Assembly (NCBI GenBank): GCA_947038135.1
Contig: CAMQVM010000047.1
Coordinates: forward strand, 1 to 8,901
DNA: 8,901 bases
Origin: an uncultured Rikenellaceae bacterium
GTDB lineage: Bacteria > Bacteroidota > Bacteroidia > Bacteroidales > Rikenellaceae
Reading direction: 5' to 3'
Shown here piece by piece: positions 6,820-8,901 of the stretch; position 1 is the stretch's first letter; each line of letters opens with the position of its first letter. The notes beneath the pieces were generated by a model that saw only the letters and a list, made by a program, of their open reading frames with translations, made no database searches and was not told the DNA's origin. Made by a program: the position numbers and the translations under genes.

Positions 6820-7530
6820 ATGGACAAAAAATTGGTTATCATACCCACCTATAACGAAAAAGAGAATATAGAGGCAATAATACGAAAAGTAGTATCGCTT
6901 GATGGTGCATTTGAACTGTTGGTTGTCGACGACTCGTCGCCCGATGGCACTGCTGATATAGTAAAGAGTTTGCAAAAAGAGTTTGATGGACAGGTGCATA
7001 TCTTAGAGCGTGCAGCTAAGCAGGGGCTTGGTACAGCTTATATTGCTGGTTTTAAGTGGGCGCTTAGTGGTGGTTATCAATATATATTTGAGATGGATGC
7101 CGATTTTTCACACAATCCAGATGATTTACTAAATCTATATGCAGCGTGTAAAGAGGGTAGTGATATGGCAGTAGGTAGTCGTTATGTGTGCGGTGTAAAT
7201 GTGGTTAACTGGCCTATTAGCAGGGTTATAATGTCATATTTTGCCTCAGTGTATGTTCGCTTTATTACTGGTATGCCTATTATGGATGCTACTGCTGGTT
7301 TTGTCTGTTATACAAACAAGGCGTTAGAGTCTATTGATGTAGATAAAATAAAGATGCGTGGTTATGGTTTTCAAATAGAGATGAAGTATAGGCACTGGAA
7401 GAGTAAACTGCCTTTTAAAGAGGTGTCTATCATCTTTACTGATCGTACTTTAGGTAACTCAAAAATGAGTAGTGGCATATTTGGCGAGGCTTTTTGGGGT
7501 GTTTTATCGCTTCCGTTTAGAAAGTTGTAG
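6820..7530 (+). CDS. Polyprenol-phosphate mannosyltransferase (Dpm1-type GT2)
   Basis: A 236-residue family 2 glycosyltransferase of the dolichol/polyprenol-phosphate mannose synthase type. It is expected to move mannose (or a related sugar) from a GDP-sugar to a lipid phosphate at the inner face of the cytoplasmic membrane, supplying later transferases outside. Seen motifs: IPTYNE (8-13), LVVDDSSPDGT (34-44), the metal-binding DAD in 'EMDADFSHNP' (91-100), GSRYVCG (119-125), 'NWPISR' (130-135) and 'RGYGFQIEMKYR' (180-191), in the order typical of Dpm1. It ends after the catalytic domain, with no C-terminal membrane helices, like the single-domain form. First gene of the rightward operon, 11 bases ahead of the MNT-HEPN gene. 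The exact sugar is not proven by sequence. Confidence 0.9.
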   Translation: MDKKLVIIPTYNEKENIEAIIRKVVSLDGAFELLVVDDSSPDGTADIVKSLQKEFDGQVHILERAAKQGLGTAYIAGFKWALSGGYQYIFEMDADFSHNPDDLLNLYAACKEGSDMAVGSRYVCGVNVVNWPISRVIMSYFASVYVRFITGMPIMDATAGFVCYTNKALESIDVDKIKMRGYGFQIEMKYRHWKSKLPFKEVSIIFTDRTLGNSKMSSGIFGEAFWGVLSLPFRKL

Positions 7531-7541
7531 GTTTAAATTAT

Positions 7542-8495
7542 ATGAGAGATTCAATATTGCATCTGCCAGAGGTTACACAAGAGGAGTTGAACCTTTTGGT
7601 AGAGCTTATAAAAGAGAATATTAAAGAGTGCGAGATGATTATCTTATATGGTAGTTATGCTCGTGATACTTTTGTTATTAGAGATGATAAAGTTGAGTTT
7701 GGTCGTCACACTATATTTAAGAGCGATTTAGATATTATGGTTGTTACCTCAACATACGCAAATACTGATGCCATAGAGTATTTTTTAAAAGATGTAGTAG
7801 TTCGTAAATATTGTAGTATACTTGAAGGGCGTAGAGGTACTAGCGATTCAAAAGTTCCTAAATACGCTCCACCATCATTAATTAGTGAGACATTAGAGTG
7901 TCTTAATGAGTGGCTGGAAAACTATCGTAGTTTTTATGTTGATGTTCTGCGAGATGGTATTATGCTTTATGATAGCGGAAACTGTAAATTGTCAAAGGCA
8001 AAGGAGCTCTCACCACAGAGGATAAAAGAGGTTGCTGAGAGAGAGTATAGCATAATGTTTACAGATGGAAATAGATTTTTAGACCATGGCTATTATGATT
8101 TCAGTAATAAATGGTATAAGTTAGGCTCTTTTGAACTGCATCAAGCGTGTGAGCGTTACTACAAAACAATTGAGTTGGTATTCGATAACTATTCAATGAA
8201 AACACACGATTTAGATAGGTTAATCGACTCAACCATCTACAATGCAGATGAGTTAGCCACAATATTTATGCATAAGGCGCCACGAAGTCAAGCCTCTCAA
8301 TCTTTTGAAGAACGCTGCTATGATCTACTGCGTAGGGCATATATAGAAGCTAGATACAATACAGATTTCGTAGTCACTAAAGAGGAGCTTGAGTATATGC
8401 TAGCAAGGGTAGAGGTGTTGAAAGATGTAACCGAGCGAATTTGTACAGAACAACTAAAACATTACGACTCTCTTATAGCAGGTTCGTTAATATAA
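7542..8495 (+). CDS. MNT-HEPN fusion: nucleotidyltransferase-fold domain plus HEPN domain
   Basis: A 317-residue cytosolic protein joining two domains that are separate genes in MntA/HepT toxin-antitoxin pairs. The N-terminal part (about 15-145) is a minimal nucleotidyltransferase of the Pol-beta fold: 'EMIILYGSYARDTF' (31-44) supplies the GS motif and 'KSDLDIMVVTS' (60-70) the metal-binding DLD. The two are separated by 23 residues instead of the usual 10 or so, because of an inserted hairpin-like segment (44-60). The C-terminal part (about 160-305) is a HEPN helical bundle with 'FELHQACERYYKTIELVF' (197-214), 'KTHDLDRLI' (220-228) and 'RRAYIEARYNTDF' (264-276). The RNase motif R-x4-6-H of toxic HEPN proteins is not seen, so nuclease activity is doubtful. 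The gene sits between a mannosyltransferase and pyrC with short gaps (11 and 23 bases), so it is likely co-transcribed. Its substrate is unknown. Confidence 0.85.
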   Translation: MRDSILHLPEVTQEELNLLVELIKENIKECEMIILYGSYARDTFVIRDDKVEFGRHTIFKSDLDIMVVTSTYANTDAIEYFLKDVVVRKYCSILEGRRGTSDSKVPKYAPPSLISETLECLNEWLENYRSFYVDVLRDGIMLYDSGNCKLSKAKELSPQRIKEVAEREYSIMFTDGNRFLDHGYYDFSNKWYKLGSFELHQACERYYKTIELVFDNYSMKTHDLDRLIDSTIYNADELATIFMHKAPRSQASQSFEERCYDLLRRAYIEARYNTDFVVTKEELEYMLARVEVLKDVTERICTEQLKHYDSLIAGSLI

Positions 8496-8518
8496 TATAA
8501 CAAATAAAAACAGATAAC

Positions 8519-8854
8519 ATGAATAGCATATTAATCAAAAATGGAACTATTGTAAATGAAAATAGTCATTACAATGGATATATAATAGTAAGTGGCGACC
8601 TTATTAAAGAGGTGTCAAGCGGAGCATATAAAGGAAACGAGAGTGAGTTTGCTAGGGTTATTGATGCTGAGGGCAAGTATGTAATGCCTGGTGTGATAGA
8701 TGATCAAGTGCATTTTCGTGAGCCTGGGTTAGAGCATAAAGGCACAATTAAAAGTGAGTCGAGAGCTGCCCTAACTGGTGGTGTAACCTCTTATATGGAG
8801 ATGCCAAATACAAATCCGCCAACCACAACGCTCGATATGTTAGAGCAAAAGCAT
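8519..8854 (+). CDS. pyrC: Dihydroorotase, N-terminal part, truncated by adapter sequence
   Basis: Encodes the first 112 residues of a class I-type dihydroorotase, which closes N-carbamoyl-aspartate to dihydroorotate in pyrimidine synthesis. 'ILIKNGTIVNENSHYNGYIIVSGDLIKEV' is the usual amidohydrolase beta-sandwich start. 'VMPGVIDDQVHFREPGLEHKGTIKSESRAALTGGVTS' (55-91) covers the first metal site and the substrate-contacting FREPG, and 'MPNTNPPTT' (95-103) follows. The first His of the usual D-x-H-x-H is Gln63 here; I remember the same DDQVHFREPG in Bacteroidales enzymes, so it seems a lineage trait. Genomic sequence ends with codon CAT at 8854. The frame then runs through adapter DNA to a chance TAA at 8888-8890, adding RSEERRVGKEC, which is not part of the protein. 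About three quarters of the gene is missing. Confidence 0.93.
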
Positions 8855-8901
8855 AGATCGGAAGAGCGTCGTGTAGGGAAAGAGTGTTAAGATTAGTGTA
8901 G
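8855..8901 (+). other. Illumina TruSeq adapter, i5 index and start of flow-cell sequence (contaminant)
   Basis: Bases 8855-8887 (33 bases, beginning AGATCGGAAGAGCGTC and ending GGGAAAGAGTGT) are the reverse complement of the TruSeq universal (i5-side) adapter. The next 8 bases, TAAGATTA (8888-8895), sit exactly where the i5 index belongs; reversed and complemented they read TAATCTTA, which I remember as TruSeq HT index D506. The final six bases GTGTAG (8896-8901) begin the P5 flow-cell part that follows the index. The order and lengths match a dual-index library molecule read past its insert. None of this is genomic. Confidence 0.98.

Noticed and set aside
6778..6999. Minus-strand open frame across the start of the mannosyltransferase gene
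   Set aside because: It overlaps the conserved N-terminus of the mannosyltransferase, and the product resembles no protein I know.
7542..8495. A classical two-gene HepT/MntA toxin-antitoxin system
   Set aside because: Both domains are in one polypeptide, the HEPN half lacks a visible R-x4-6-H motif, and the GS to DxD spacing differs from MntA.
8855..8890. C-terminal end RSEERRVGKEC and stop codon of pyrC
   Set aside because: It is encoded by adapter DNA; real dihydroorotases continue for roughly 300 more residues.

Overview
The window looks like a low-GC member of the Bacteroidota, most likely order Bacteroidales. Genes start after A-rich stretches without Shine-Dalgarno sequences. Several promoters match the Bacteroidota pattern (TTTG at -33, TAnnTTTG at -7). 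The adenylate kinase is the short form, the dihydroorotase carries a DDQVHFREPG motif that I remember from this phylum, and the exported proteins (CarboxypepD_reg-like, TPR) are typical of it. I cannot name a genus from the sequence alone.

Layout. Everything from the left edge to about 6574 is read leftwards, and everything from 6820 onwards is read rightwards, so the two halves diverge from a 245-bp control region. At the left edge a promoter drives a gene of which only the first 13 codons are present. Next comes an independently promoted exported protein with a carboxypeptidase-regulatory-like domain (218-1189). It is separated by a strong hairpin terminator (1273-1309) from a five-gene leftward operon, in transcription order: an exported hexosaminidase-fold (GH20-like) protein without recognisable catalytic residues, an exported 14-repeat TPR protein, a GNAT acetyltransferase, thiamine-monophosphate kinase (thiL) and adenylate kinase (adk). 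Gaps in this operon are 1 to 52 bases. The rightward operon holds a Dpm1-type polyprenol-phosphate mannosyltransferase, a single-chain MNT-HEPN protein and the start of dihydroorotase (pyrC).

Two points matter most for a reader. First, the last 47 bases (8855-8901) are not genomic: they are an Illumina TruSeq adapter, an 8-base i5 index and the beginning of the flow-cell sequence. pyrC is therefore cut at base 8854, and the apparent C-terminus RSEERRVGKEC is artificial. Second, the TPR gene stops at 3569, but the next 16 codons in another frame read as a convincing continuation of the protein and end 3 bases before the GNAT start. This suggests a recent small indel or a consensus error.

I did not find a CRISPR array, transposon, phage genes, tRNA or rRNA. 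I did not find a clearly new multi-gene system. The least ordinary content is the catalytically bare GH20-like protein coupled to the TPR protein, and the MNT-HEPN fusion lying between two housekeeping genes.
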